Source of the DNA: CAWBYL01 sp963793025
GTDB taxonomy: Bacteria; Actinomycetota; Acidimicrobiia; Acidimicrobiales; Acidimicrobilacustridaceae
Assembly: GCA_963793025.1 (NCBI GenBank)
Contig: CAWBYL010000006.1
Coordinates: 682,001 to 746,000, forward strand
Direction of reading: 5' to 3'
DNA length: 64,000 bases
A program made the position numbers and the translations under genes. Under the pieces are notes generated by a model, which worked only from the letters and a program-made list of their open reading frames with translations, searched no databases and was not told the origin of the DNA. This document shows, piece after piece, positions 54,201 through 62,479 of this stretch. The stretch's first letter is position 1; every line of letters begins with the position of its first letter.

Positions 54201-55217
54201 GTGACGACCCGAAAGCTCTCCTCCGTCGACGCCTTCGTGGTGGTCGACCTCGATGGGGACCACCCCGCGGCCGGCCTGGTCCGCCTCGCTCCCAAGATCC
54301 TCGTGGACGGCGCGGCGTGGCTGGCCCGAACGGCCACCTACCAGTTCGCCTCCTTCGAACGGAAGGTCTCCGGCGCGTCGGCCGGCATCAACGCCCCGGT
54401 CGACGGTCGGGCCGAGGCCATCGTCGGCTTCGCCGCCGAGATCGAGCCCGATGCCGCCTCCGGTGCCCTGCTCCTGCACGCCGGGCGGGGCGTCGGTGAC
54501 GACGAGCTGATCGGGCTGCGGGCCGTCGACGCCCGCCCGGACGCCTGGTGGGAACAGCGCCACCAGCTCGAGGCCGAAGGAGTGGCGGTGGCGGCGGCCC
54601 TCGGTGGCGGCGGCTCGCTCGAGGGCCGCACCGTGGCCATCGAGGGCTTCGGACCCACCGGTGCCGCCCTGGCCGCGGCCATCGAGTCACGGGGCGGACG
54701 AGTCGTGGCCGTCGCCACCGCGGCCGGGACCCTCGTCGGGAGCCTCGCCGCGACCGACCTGGCCGAGGCCTGGCTCGCCCACGGGCCCGCCCTCGTGTCG
54801 GAGATGGCCGGTGAGCCGGCCTCGGCCGATGCGGTGCTCGGGGCCGAGGCGGACGTGCTGGTGGTCGGTTCGAAGTCCGGCGTCCTCGACCACGAGGCGG
54901 CCGCGCACGTCCGGGCGTCGGTCGTGGTGCCCGGCGGACCGATCCCGGTCACGGCCAAGGCCCTCGCCGTGCTGCGTCGGGCGGAGGTCGTCGTCCTCCC
55001 GGACTTCGTGACGACGGCCGGTCACCTGGCGGCGTGGCCCGAGGCCGGGACCGCACCGGCGGTCGACCTGCCCGCTGCGGCCGTCGCCCTCGTCGAGGGT
55101 GCGCTGGGCGAAGTGCTCGCGCACCCGTCGGGCCCGTTGCTCGGGGCGTGCGAACGGGCCGAGGCCTTCCTGCGGACGTGGTGCGACTCGCTCCCGTTCG
55201 GTCGACCACTCGCCTGA
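54201..55217 (+). CDS. Glu/Leu/Phe/Val dehydrogenase homologue, catalytic Lys motif lost
   Basis: A 338-residue protein with the two-domain layout of amino-acid dehydrogenases: an N-terminal dimer/substrate domain and a Rossmann domain with VAIEGFGPTGAALAAAIESR near residue 150. The segment that should carry the substrate-binding lysine (GGxKGGI in true enzymes) is KVSGASAGINAPVDG: Lys is missing. Later segments GAEADVLVVGSKSGVLD and VVLPDFVTTAGHLAAWP correspond to the GDH stretches PCA and PDxLaNaGG, and are also altered. A catalytic role is unlikely. It might bind NAD(P) or an amino acid as a sensor or partner. GTG 54201 has GAGACT 8 bases upstream. Confidence 0.7.
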   Translation: MTTRKLSSVDAFVVVDLDGDHPAAGLVRLAPKILVDGAAWLARTATYQFASFERKVSGASAGINAPVDGRAEAIVGFAAEIEPDAASGALLLHAGRGVGDDELIGLRAVDARPDAWWEQRHQLEAEGVAVAAALGGGGSLEGRTVAIEGFGPTGAALAAAIESRGGRVVAVATAAGTLVGSLAATDLAEAWLAHGPALVSEMAGEPASADAVLGAEADVLVVGSKSGVLDHEAAAHVRASVVVPGGPIPVTAKALAVLRRAEVVVLPDFVTTAGHLAAWPEAGTAPAVDLPAAAVALVEGALGEVLAHPSGPLLGACERAEAFLRTWCDSLPFGRPLA

Positions 55218-55265
55218 CGACGATCCTCCGGGGCGCACGACCCGACAGCCCGCCGGCGGCGTCCC

Positions 55266-55271
55266 TAGGGT
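55266..55271 (+). promoter_or_regulatory. Candidate leaderless -10 box (TAGGGT) for the photolyase gene
   Basis: TAGGGT ends 6 bases before the GTG at 55278, with no ribosome binding site. Confidence 0.4.
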
Positions 55272-55277
55272 CCGACC

Positions 55278-56672
55278 GTGGCTGACGAACTCGGGATGGT
55301 GTGGTTCCGGCGTGATCTGCGCCTCGACGACAACCCCGCCTTCGCCGCGGCGACGGCGGAGCATCGGCGGGTGGTGGCCCTCTTCGTGGTCGACGCCACG
55401 TTGCTGGATGCCGCCGGCGACCACCGGGCGTCGAGGCTGCTGGGCGACGTGGCCGCGCTGGACGAGCGCCTGGCCGATCACGGCGGTCGCCTGCTCGTGA
55501 GGGTCGGTGATCCGGTGTCGGTGGTCGCCGCCGAGGCCCGGGAGCTCGGCGTGTCGGCCGTGCACCTGAACGCCGACGTCACGCCCTACGCAGCGCGGCG
55601 GGACGAGGCCGTGCGGAGGGCGCTCGCCGACGGCGGTGTCGACTGGCGTCCGCAGTGGGGCACCGTCGTGCATGCTCCCGGCCGTGTCCTCACCAAGGCG
55701 GGCGGACTCTCACGGGTGTTCACCCCCTTCTTCCGGGCGTGGGCGGCGACCGCCTGGGAGCCGTGGCCCGAGCCGGGCCAGGCGGCGCTGCTCGATGATC
55801 CCGGCGACCCCCTCCCGACGCCGGCCCTTCCCTATCCCCACGTCGGGGAGCACGGGGGTGAGGCCGTCCGCCCCGGCGAGCTCGGGGCGGCGGCACGCCT
55901 GGAGGAGGCCGCGGCGCGAGCCGATCGCTACGGCGACGAGCACGATCGGCCCGATCTGGCGGGAACGTCGGAGCTGTCGGCCGACCTGCGCTTCGGGACC
56001 CTCTCCGCCCGGACGGTCGTCGACGTGGTGGGGGAGTCCACCCCCGGCCGAGCCGCCCTCGTGCGCCAGTTGGCATGGCGCGACTGGTTCGCCCACCTGC
56101 TGGCCGAGAACCCCGAGCTCGTCACCCGACCGATGCGGCCCCAGTACGCGGACATCGAATGGCGCGACGATCCCGACGGGGTCGAGGCGTGGAAGGCCGG
56201 CCGTACCGGATACCCGCTGGTGGACGCCGGCATGCGCCAACTGCTCGGCACCGGTTGGATGCACAACCGGGTCCGCATGGTCACGGCCTCGTTCCTGGTG
56301 AAGAACCTGCTCGTCGACTGGCGGGTGGGGGAGCGGTGGTTCCGGCACCGGCTGGTCGACGGCGACGTTCCCCAGAACGTGGGGAACTGGCAGTGGGTCG
56401 CCGGCACCGGTCCCGATGCCAGCCCCTACAACCGGATCTTCAACCCGGTGCTGCAGAGCCACAAGTTCGATCCCGACGGCGCCTACGTGCGGCGGTGGGT
56501 CCCGGAGCTGGCCGGGCTGGCGGCTCCCGACGTGCACGAGCCCTGGACGGCCGGTCCTCTGGACCTGGCTGCCGGCGGGGTGGTGCTGGGGGACACCTAT
56601 CCGGAGCGGATCGTCGATCTGGCCGAGAGCCGCAACCGGGCTCTGTCCGCCTACGACGAGGTTCGGGACTGA
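55278..56672 (+). CDS. phrB: Deoxyribodipyrimidine photolyase
   Basis: A 464-residue photolyase/cryptochrome family flavoprotein of normal class I CPD photolyase length. The N-terminal alpha/beta domain (MVWFRRDLRLDDNPAF) may bind an antenna. The C-terminal FAD domain has AWRDWFAHLLAENPELV, EAWKAGRTGYPLVDAGMRQL, GWMHNRVRMVTASFLVKNLL and NVGNWQWVAGTGPDASPYNR, including the Trp residues of the electron-transfer chain and the Asn facing FAD N5. It repairs UV dimers by blue light. It is a single gene between the GDH homologue and whiB, convergent with the latter. A perfect 12-bp palindrome TCCGGCGCCGGA lies just past its stop. Confidence 0.95.
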   Translation: MADELGMVWFRRDLRLDDNPAFAAATAEHRRVVALFVVDATLLDAAGDHRASRLLGDVAALDERLADHGGRLLVRVGDPVSVVAAEARELGVSAVHLNADVTPYAARRDEAVRRALADGGVDWRPQWGTVVHAPGRVLTKAGGLSRVFTPFFRAWAATAWEPWPEPGQAALLDDPGDPLPTPALPYPHVGEHGGEAVRPGELGAAARLEEAAARADRYGDEHDRPDLAGTSELSADLRFGTLSARTVVDVVGESTPGRAALVRQLAWRDWFAHLLAENPELVTRPMRPQYADIEWRDDPDGVEAWKAGRTGYPLVDAGMRQLLGTGWMHNRVRMVTASFLVKNLLVDWRVGERWFRHRLVDGDVPQNVGNWQWVAGTGPDASPYNRIFNPVLQSHKFDPDGAYVRRWVPELAGLAAPDVHEPWTAGPLDLAAGGVVLGDTYPERIVDLAESRNRALSAYDEVRD

Positions 56673-56696
56673 TCCGGCGCCGGAACGCGTCGGGGT

Positions 56697-57026
56697 TCAG
56701 GAGGCCTGTGCGGCCGCCGCTTCCTGGACCGACCGGCGGCTGATGGACCGGGGCGCGTAGCCGGCGGCGGCGCGCTCCTCTTCGCTCTCGCCGCCCCAGA
56801 ACCCGTTCTCGCGGTTCTCGCGCGCCATCTGGCGACAGGGCAGCAGGGCGGGGCACCCGGCGCAGACCCGGCGGGCGGTGGCCTCGCGGCGGACTCGCCG
56901 CTCGGGGCGTTCACCGGCGATGCCGAAGAACAGAGTGGTTCGTCCGGCACAGGCGGCCTGATCCATCCAGGCCGGACGATCCAGGTCGATGAGGGTGGGC
57001 TCGGTGGTGGTGACGTCGATTGCCAT
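56697..57026 (-). CDS. WhiB-family [4Fe-4S] transcriptional regulator
   Basis: A 109-residue Wbl protein. Four conserved cysteines that hold an iron-sulphur cluster are seen in QAACAG, CAGCP and LPCRQ (residues about 26, 55, 58 and 64), followed by the turn motif GFWGGESEEERAAAG that contacts the primary sigma factor. A basic C-terminus (SISRRS) could bind DNA. ATG 57026 has AGGAGG 5 bases upstream. Wbl proteins act with sigma-A at promoters and respond to redox or NO. Position opposite the heme gene cobA/hemD, and near the iron-dependent genes, is suggestive only. Which Wbl class it belongs to cannot be told. Confidence 0.93.
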   Translation of the reverse strand: MAIDVTTTEPTLIDLDRPAWMDQAACAGRTTLFFGIAGERPERRVRREATARRVCAGCPALLPCRQMARENRENGFWGGESEEERAAAGYAPRSISRRSVQEAAAAQAS

Positions 57027-57070
57027 GTTCGCCTCCTGCCGGGAGATCGCCTGATCTGCGGCTGCGGTCT

Positions 57071-57076
57071 AATTTA
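57071..57076 (-). promoter_or_regulatory. Candidate -10 box (TAAATT) for whiB
   Basis: An AT-rich island in otherwise GC-rich sequence (57069-57084). On the minus strand it reads TTTATCGCTAAATTAG; TAAATT would place the mRNA start ~38 bases before the ATG, leaving room for the AGGAGG site. Confidence 0.4.
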
Positions 57077-57184
57077 GCGATAAACGAGCGGGAAGCCACT
57101 CGCCGACCTGTCGACCCGGAGGTGACCGTCGTGAGACCGTCCGAAGCTGGTGCCGCGGGCGGATGGTGCGCTGATCGTGGGACC

Positions 57185-57190
57185 TAGGCT
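57185..57190 (+). promoter_or_regulatory. Candidate leaderless -10 box (TAGGCT) for cobA/hemD
   Basis: TAGGCT ends 6 bases before the GTG at 57197, with no ribosome binding site. It is identical in sequence and spacing to the box before the TetR gene (10798). Confidence 0.45.
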
Positions 57191-57196
57191 CGGGCG

Positions 57197-58693
57197 GTGA
57201 CCGTGTACCTCGTGGGCGCCGGGCCCGGCGATCCCGGCCTGCTGACGATGCGCGGGGCCGAGGTGCTCTCCGACGCCGACCTCGTCGTCTTCGACCGGCT
57301 CTCCGTGGCCGCCCTGCTCGAGCTGGCCCCACCCGGTGCCGAGCGCATCAGCGTGGCCAAGAGCGCCGGCCAGGCGGTGATGTCCCAGTCGGAGATCAAC
57401 GCCCTGCTGGTCGAGCGGGGGCGGGCCGGCCAGAAGGTGGTGCGGCTCAAGGGCGGCGATCCGTTCGTGTTCGCCCGGGGCGGCGAGGAGGCGGCGGCCC
57501 TCGCCGCCGCCGGCGTCGCCTACGAGGTGGTGCCCGGCATCACCTCGGCCATCGCCGCCCCCGCCTACGCCGGGATCCCGGTCACCCTGCGCCACTCCTC
57601 GACCTCGTTCACGGTCGTGACCGGGCACGAGGACCCCGACAAGGGCGGCGAGCTCGACTGGGAGGCGGTCGCCCGGCTGGGCGGGACCATCGTCATACTG
57701 ATGGGCGTGGGGCGCCTGCCCTCCATCGTGGAGCGGCTGCGGGCCGGCGGCCTGCCCGACGACACGCCGGCGGCCGCCGTCCGGTGGGGCACCCGCCCGG
57801 AGCAGCAGACGGTGCGGGCCACGCTCGCCACCATCGCCGACCAGCCCCTCGAGGCGCCGAGCGTCATCGTGATCGGAGCCGTCGCCGCCACCGAGCTCGA
57901 CTGGTTCGAACGTCGTCCCCTCCTCGGTCGGCGAGTGGTGGTGACCCGGCCCCGCCACCAGGCGTCCTCGCTGGCTCGCCGGCTGCGCGACGAGGGGGCC
58001 GACGCCGTGTTGGTCCCCACCATCGACATCGTGGACGCCGACGACGACGGCGCCGCGATGGGGGCGGCAGTGGCCGGGGTGACCACCTACGACTGGGTGG
58101 TGCTCACCTCGGCCAACGGGGCCCGGCGCTTCTGTGACCTGCTCCGTGACGGCCGCGACCTCGCCGGCGTGCGTCTGGCCGCCATCGGCCCGGGCACCGC
58201 CGACGCCCTCGCCGAGCGCAACCTGGTGGCCGACCTCGTCCCCGAGCGGTTCATCGCCGAGTCGCTCCTGGAAGCCTTCCCGCTTCCCCACCGCCCCGGC
58301 CGCCGGGTCCTCCTGGCCCGGGCCGCCGTCGCCCGCGACGTCCTCCCCGACGGCCTCCGAGCCATGGGCTGGGACGTCGACGTGGTCGCCGCCTACCGGA
58401 CCGTCCCTCGGGTGCCCGATGCAGACGAGCGGGCGGCGATCGCCGCCGCCGACGTCGTGACCTTCACCTCGTCGTCCACGGTCGAGCAGTGGGTGGCGGC
58501 CATGGGGGTCGACTCCGTGCCGTCCTTCGTGGCCTGCATCGGTCCCATCACCGCCGACACGGCCCGCCGGGCCGGCATCGCCGTGGACCTGGTGGCCGGC
58601 GTCCACACCGTCGACGGCCTCGTCGACTCCCTCGTCGCCCACCTGGGTCACGCCCCCTCCGGACCCGGCCTCAGCCGTCCGGGGCATGCCTAG
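57197..58693 (+). CDS. cobA: Uroporphyrinogen-III C-methyltransferase fused to uroporphyrinogen-III synthase
   Basis: A 498-residue bifunctional protein. Residues ~1-240 are a SUMT (CobA) domain: VYLVGAGPGDPGLLTMRGAE, VVRLKGGDPFVFARGGEEA, VPGITSAIAAPAYAGIPVTL and VILMGVGRLPSIVERLRAGG. Residues ~250-498 are uroporphyrinogen-III synthase (HemD): RRVVVTRPRHQASSLARRLR, WVVLTSANGARRFCDLL, IGPGTADALAERN and TFTSSSTVEQWVAAM. So it closes the tetrapyrrole ring and also methylates it toward siroheme/cobalamin. The fusion is common in actinobacteria. hemA and hemC, usually just upstream, are replaced here by the divergent whiB. hemB follows after 11 bases. Confidence 0.94.
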   Translation: MTVYLVGAGPGDPGLLTMRGAEVLSDADLVVFDRLSVAALLELAPPGAERISVAKSAGQAVMSQSEINALLVERGRAGQKVVRLKGGDPFVFARGGEEAAALAAAGVAYEVVPGITSAIAAPAYAGIPVTLRHSSTSFTVVTGHEDPDKGGELDWEAVARLGGTIVILMGVGRLPSIVERLRAGGLPDDTPAAAVRWGTRPEQQTVRATLATIADQPLEAPSVIVIGAVAATELDWFERRPLLGRRVVVTRPRHQASSLARRLRDEGADAVLVPTIDIVDADDDGAAMGAAVAGVTTYDWVVLTSANGARRFCDLLRDGRDLAGVRLAAIGPGTADALAERNLVADLVPERFIAESLLEAFPLPHRPGRRVLLARAAVARDVLPDGLRAMGWDVDVVAAYRTVPRVPDADERAAIAAADVVTFTSSSTVEQWVAAMGVDSVPSFVACIGPITADTARRAGIAVDLVAGVHTVDGLVDSLVAHLGHAPSGPGLSRPGHA

Positions 58694-58696
58694 GCT
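58691..58696 (+). promoter_or_regulatory. Candidate -10 box (TAGGCT) for hemB
   Basis: TAGGCT lies 8 bases before the hemB ATG at 58705 and overlaps the TAG stop of cobA/hemD, so hemB may have its own leaderless transcript in addition to read-through. Confidence 0.35.
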
Positions 58697-58704
58697 GGCC
58701 GGCG

Positions 58705-59688
58705 ATGAGCTTCCCCCAACGCCGCATGCGGCGCCTCCGCCGAACGCCGGCCCTGCGGCGCCTCGTCTCCGAGACGCGGCTCTCCGTCGACGACCTGATC
58801 GCGCCGCTCTTCGTGCGTGAGGGCATCGACACCCCGCAGCCCATCGCATCGATCCCCGGCGTCGTGCAGCACACCGTCGACTCGCTGCGGGCCGAGGTCG
58901 GGGCGCTGGTCCGGCTGGGCGTCCCCGGCGTGATCCTGTTCGGTGTCCCGGTGACCAAGGACGAGCGGGGGTCAGGGGCCTGGGATCCCGACGGCATCGT
59001 GCAGGTCGCCCTCCGCGACCTGCGTGACACCTACGGCGACGAGATCGTGCTCATGGCCGACCTCTGCCTCGACGAGTACACCGACCACGGTCACTGCGGG
59101 CTGTTGACCCCCGACGGGGAGGTCGACAACGACGCCACCATCGAGCTGTACGGCGAGGTGGCCCTCGCCCAGGCCGACGCCGGAGTCGACGTGGTGGCGC
59201 CTTCGGGGATGATGGACGGAGCCGTGCTGGCCATCCGCGAGGCACTCGACGAGGACGGCCACGAGCAGGTGGCGGTGATGGCCTACGCGGCCAAGTTCGC
59301 GTCCGGTCTCTACGGCCCCTTCCGCGACGCCGTCGACGTCACCATCGCCGGCGGCGGGGACCGCAAGGGCTACCAGCAGGATCCGGCCAACGCCCGTGAG
59401 GCGCTCGAGGAGATCCGCCTCGACCTGGGCGAAGGGGCCGACATCGTGATGGTGAAGCCCGCCCTCGCCTACCTCGACGTCATCGCCCGGGCCCGACCGG
59501 AGGTCGACGTGCCCCTGGCCGCGTACCACGTGTCCGGTGAGTACGCGATGGTGAAGGCGGCGGCCGAACGGGGCTGGATCGACGGCCTCGCCGTCGGGAT
59601 CGAGCACCTCGTCGCCATCCGACGAGCCGGGGCCGACATGATCCTCACCTACCTGACCCACGAGGTCGCCGAGGTGCTGAACGGGTGA
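58705..59688 (+). CDS. hemB: Porphobilinogen synthase (delta-aminolevulinate dehydratase)
   Basis: A 327-residue TIM-barrel enzyme joining two ALA molecules into porphobilinogen. Key segments are RMRRLRRTPALRRLVSETRL, LIAPLFVREGI, DLCLDEYTDHGHCGLL, VVAPSGMMDGAV, AYAAKFASGLYGPFRDAV with one active-site Lys, GYQQDPANAREAL, VMVKPALAYLDVI with the Schiff-base Lys, and VSGEYAMVKAA. The metal-site region reads C-L-D-x8-C: first and third zinc cysteines are kept and the second is Asp, a form common in actinobacteria between the zinc-type and magnesium-type enzymes. hemL starts inside its stop codon. Confidence 0.96.
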   Translation: MSFPQRRMRRLRRTPALRRLVSETRLSVDDLIAPLFVREGIDTPQPIASIPGVVQHTVDSLRAEVGALVRLGVPGVILFGVPVTKDERGSGAWDPDGIVQVALRDLRDTYGDEIVLMADLCLDEYTDHGHCGLLTPDGEVDNDATIELYGEVALAQADAGVDVVAPSGMMDGAVLAIREALDEDGHEQVAVMAYAAKFASGLYGPFRDAVDVTIAGGGDRKGYQQDPANAREALEEIRLDLGEGADIVMVKPALAYLDVIARARPEVDVPLAAYHVSGEYAMVKAAAERGWIDGLAVGIEHLVAIRRAGADMILTYLTHEVAEVLNG

Positions 59689-60950
59689 ACGACACCAACG
59701 AGTCGCTGTTCGAGCGGGGCCAGGCCGTCATCCCCGGTGGGGTCAACTCGCCGGTCCGGGCCTTCGGATCGGTGGGCGGGACGCCGTACTTCGTGGCCCG
59801 AGGCCACGGGGCCCGGGTGACCGACGTCGAGGGCACCACCTTCATCGACCTGGTCCAGAGCTACGGGGCGATCATCGCCGGCCACGCCCATCCCAAGGTG
59901 GTCGAGGCGATCCGCGTCGCCGCCGGGGAGGGGACGTCGTTCGGTGCCCCGACGCCCGGGGAGGTGCGGTTGGCCGAGGCCATCTGCGAGCGGGTGCCGT
60001 CCGTCGAGCAGGTGCGGATGGTCAACAGCGGGACCGAGGCGACCATGAGCGCCATCCGGGTGGCGCGCGGGGCCACGGGCCGGGCCAAGCTCCTCAAGTT
60101 CGCCGGTAACTACCACGGGCACAGCGACGCGCTGTTGGTCTCGGGGGGCACGGCCATGGCCTCGCTCGGGCTGCCGGCCTCGGCCGGCGTGACCGAGAGC
60201 GCGGTGGCCGACACCGTGGTCGCCCCGTACAACGTGGTGCCCACCCTGGACGACACGTACGCGGCCGTCATCGTCGAACCGTGTGCCGCCAACATGGGGC
60301 TGGTCGCCGCCGTCCCCGGCTTCCTCGAGGGCCTTCGGTCCGAGTGCGACCGCGTCGGTGCCCTGTTGATCTTCGACGAGGTCATCACCGGCTTCCGCGT
60401 GGCGCGCGGCGGGGCCCAGCAGCGGTTGGGCGTAACGCCCGACCTCAGCGCCTTCGGCAAGGTCATCGGTGGCGGCCTGCCGGTCGGCGCCTTCGGCGGT
60501 CGGGCCGACGTGATGCAGGAGCTGGCTCCCCTCGGCCCCGTGTACCAGGCCGGCACCCTGTCAGGGAACCCCCTGGCCACCGCGGCCGGGCTGGCCGCCC
60601 TCGACCTGCTCGACGACGATGCCTACGAGCTCATCGAGTCCCGGGCCGAGTGCCTGGCCGGTGCCCTCGCCGCGGCCTTCGCCGGCGCCGGGATCCCCGC
60701 CGTCGTGCCCCGCTTCGGGCCGCTGCTCGGGATCCACTTCGGAGCCGACGCGGTCCACGACTACGCGTCGGCGTGCACGACCGACGAGGGTCTCTACGCC
60801 GCCTTCTTCCACGCCCTGCTCGAGCGCGGGGTCGCCATCGCCCCCGGCGCCTACGAAGTGATGTTCCCCGGCCTGGCCCACGACGACGAGGTGCTCGAGG
60901 CCATCGCCTCGGCGGCCTCGGCGGCGGCGGCCGTGGTCGCCGCCGGATAG
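59685..60950 (+). CDS. hemL: Glutamate-1-semialdehyde 2,1-aminomutase
   Basis: A 421-residue PLP enzyme that makes 5-aminolevulinate in the C5 (tRNA-Glu) heme route. Motifs: VIPGGVNSPVRAFGSVGGTP, VQSYGAIIAGHAHPKVVEAI, MVNSGTEATMSAIRVARGAT, FAGNYHGHSDALLVSGG, VIVEPCAANMGLV, LIFDEVITGFRVARGGAQ and FGKVIGGGLPVGAFGGR, which carries the PLP lysine. GTG 59685 overlaps hemB TGA (GTGA). HemL together with HemB shows that this organism uses the C5 route and should have hemA elsewhere. zwf follows after 44 bases. Confidence 0.96.
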   Translation: MNDTNESLFERGQAVIPGGVNSPVRAFGSVGGTPYFVARGHGARVTDVEGTTFIDLVQSYGAIIAGHAHPKVVEAIRVAAGEGTSFGAPTPGEVRLAEAICERVPSVEQVRMVNSGTEATMSAIRVARGATGRAKLLKFAGNYHGHSDALLVSGGTAMASLGLPASAGVTESAVADTVVAPYNVVPTLDDTYAAVIVEPCAANMGLVAAVPGFLEGLRSECDRVGALLIFDEVITGFRVARGGAQQRLGVTPDLSAFGKVIGGGLPVGAFGGRADVMQELAPLGPVYQAGTLSGNPLATAAGLAALDLLDDDAYELIESRAECLAGALAAAFAGAGIPAVVPRFGPLLGIHFGADAVHDYASACTTDEGLYAAFFHALLERGVAIAPGAYEVMFPGLAHDDEVLEAIASAASAAAAVVAAG

Positions 60951-60994
60951 TCCACCCGTCAGACGCCCGGGCCACGCGCCCACCAGGAGGACCC

Positions 60995-62404
60995 GTGACC
61001 GAGGACCAGGCCCGCGAGCTCCCCGAGATCGACACCGACGTCATCGTCTTGTTCGGTGCGACCGGCGATCTCGCGGCCAAGAAGATCTTCCCCGCCCTCG
61101 CCGCCCTCGAGAAGCGGGGTCGACTGGGCATCCCCATCGTGGGTGTGGCCACCTCCGAGCTGACCGACGAGGAGCTGCGCGACCGGGCCGAGGAGGCCGT
61201 CGAGAAGGCGGGCCGACTGGACCCCGACACGTGGCCCGCCCTGCGCCAGCGCATCTCCTACGTCAGCGGCGACTACCGGGAGTCAGGGACCTTCGACACG
61301 ATTCGCCAGACGGTCGGCGCGTGCCAGCACCCGCTCTTCTACCTGGCCATCCCCCCCACGCTCTTCGACGACGTCGTCACCGGCCTGGAGGGTGTCGGGC
61401 TGGCCGAGGGCGCCAAGGTGGTCGTCGAGAAGCCCTTCGGGCGTGATCGAGAGTCGTCCGACGCTCTCAACGCGGTGCTCCACCGCTGCTTCCCCGAGTC
61501 GGCGGTGTTCCGCATCGACCACTTCCTCGGCAAGGACGCCATCGAGAACCTGTTGGTCTTCCGCTTCGCCAACTCTCTGCTGGAGCCGGTGTGGAACCGC
61601 AACTTCATCTCCAGCATCCAGATCACCATGGCCGAGGACTTCGGTACCGCCGGTCGGGCCAAGTTCTACGACACCGCCGGGGCGATCCGCGACGTGGTGC
61701 AGAACCACCTGCTGGAGATCGTGGCCCTGCTGGGCATGGAGCCTCCGGTGGCCGCCGACGCCGACGCCCTCCGCGACGAGAAGGTCAAGCTGTTCCGCCA
61801 GATCCGGACCTTCGATCCGAGCGAGGTCGTCCGCGGCCAGTACCGCGACTACGTGGACGAGCCCGGCGTGGTGCCGGGCTCCGACACCGAGACGTTCGTC
61901 GCCCTCACCTTCGAGATCGAGTCCTGGCGGTGGGCCGGGGTCCCCTGGCTCATCCGCGCCGGCAAGAACCTCCCCGTGACCGCGACCGAAGCGGTGATCG
62001 AGTTCGCCCGACCGCCGCGGATGTTGTTCGCGCCGGCGGACGCGCCGACCCCTCACCCCAACCACCTCCGGTTCCGGCTGGGCAAGGAGAGCGGGATACT
62101 CCTGCAGCTCCACGCCAAGGCGCCGGGCGACGGGCTGACCTCACGAGCGGTCGACCTGGAGATCACCGAGGACGAGCTGTTCGGGGCATCGGACCAGCCC
62201 TACGAGCGCCTGCTCGAGGACGCCATGGAGGGCGACGCCCGCCGCTTCGGGCGCCACGACAGCGTCGAGGAGCAGTGGCGCATCGTCGAGAAGCTCCTCG
62301 ATCACCCGTCGCGACTGCACATCTACGAGTCGGGCACCTGGGGACCGGCCGAGGCCGAGGCCCTGGCCGCGCCCTACGACGGCTGGCACGAGCCTCTTGC
62401 CTGA
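60995..62404 (+). CDS. zwf: Glucose-6-phosphate 1-dehydrogenase
   Basis: A 469-residue NADP-linked first enzyme of the oxidative pentose phosphate or Entner-Doudoroff route. The cofactor loop is VLFGATGDLAAKKIFPALAA; the substrate motif RIDHFLGKDAIENLLVFRF contains the conserved His and Lys; VVVEKPFGRDRESS and IRAGKNLPVTATEAVIEF are typical. GTG 60995 has CAGGAGG 4 bases upstream. It is 44 bases after hemL and probably part of the cobA/hemD-hemB-hemL transcript, an unusual linkage. No pgl, gnd or opcA is present. A strong hairpin lies 20 bases after the stop. Confidence 0.95.
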   Translation: MTEDQARELPEIDTDVIVLFGATGDLAAKKIFPALAALEKRGRLGIPIVGVATSELTDEELRDRAEEAVEKAGRLDPDTWPALRQRISYVSGDYRESGTFDTIRQTVGACQHPLFYLAIPPTLFDDVVTGLEGVGLAEGAKVVVEKPFGRDRESSDALNAVLHRCFPESAVFRIDHFLGKDAIENLLVFRFANSLLEPVWNRNFISSIQITMAEDFGTAGRAKFYDTAGAIRDVVQNHLLEIVALLGMEPPVAADADALRDEKVKLFRQIRTFDPSEVVRGQYRDYVDEPGVVPGSDTETFVALTFEIESWRWAGVPWLIRAGKNLPVTATEAVIEFARPPRMLFAPADAPTPHPNHLRFRLGKESGILLQLHAKAPGDGLTSRAVDLEITEDELFGASDQPYERLLEDAMEGDARRFGRHDSVEEQWRIVEKLLDHPSRLHIYESGTWGPAEAEALAAPYDGWHEPLA

Positions 62405-62423
62405 GGTCGAGCCTCGGACGCGC

Positions 62424-62450
62424 CTGGGCCCCGCCCGAGGCGGGGCCCAG
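62424..62450. terminator. Strong 12-bp hairpin between zwf and the convergent cytochrome c gene
   Basis: CTGGGCCCCGCC-CGA-GGCGGGGCCCAG, a perfect 12-bp stem with a 3-base loop. No T-tract on either side. It is the most stable simple hairpin I found and probably acts for both strands. Confidence 0.65.
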
Positions 62451-62479
62451 AGGTTCCCGACCGATCTCTGATCTGCGGA

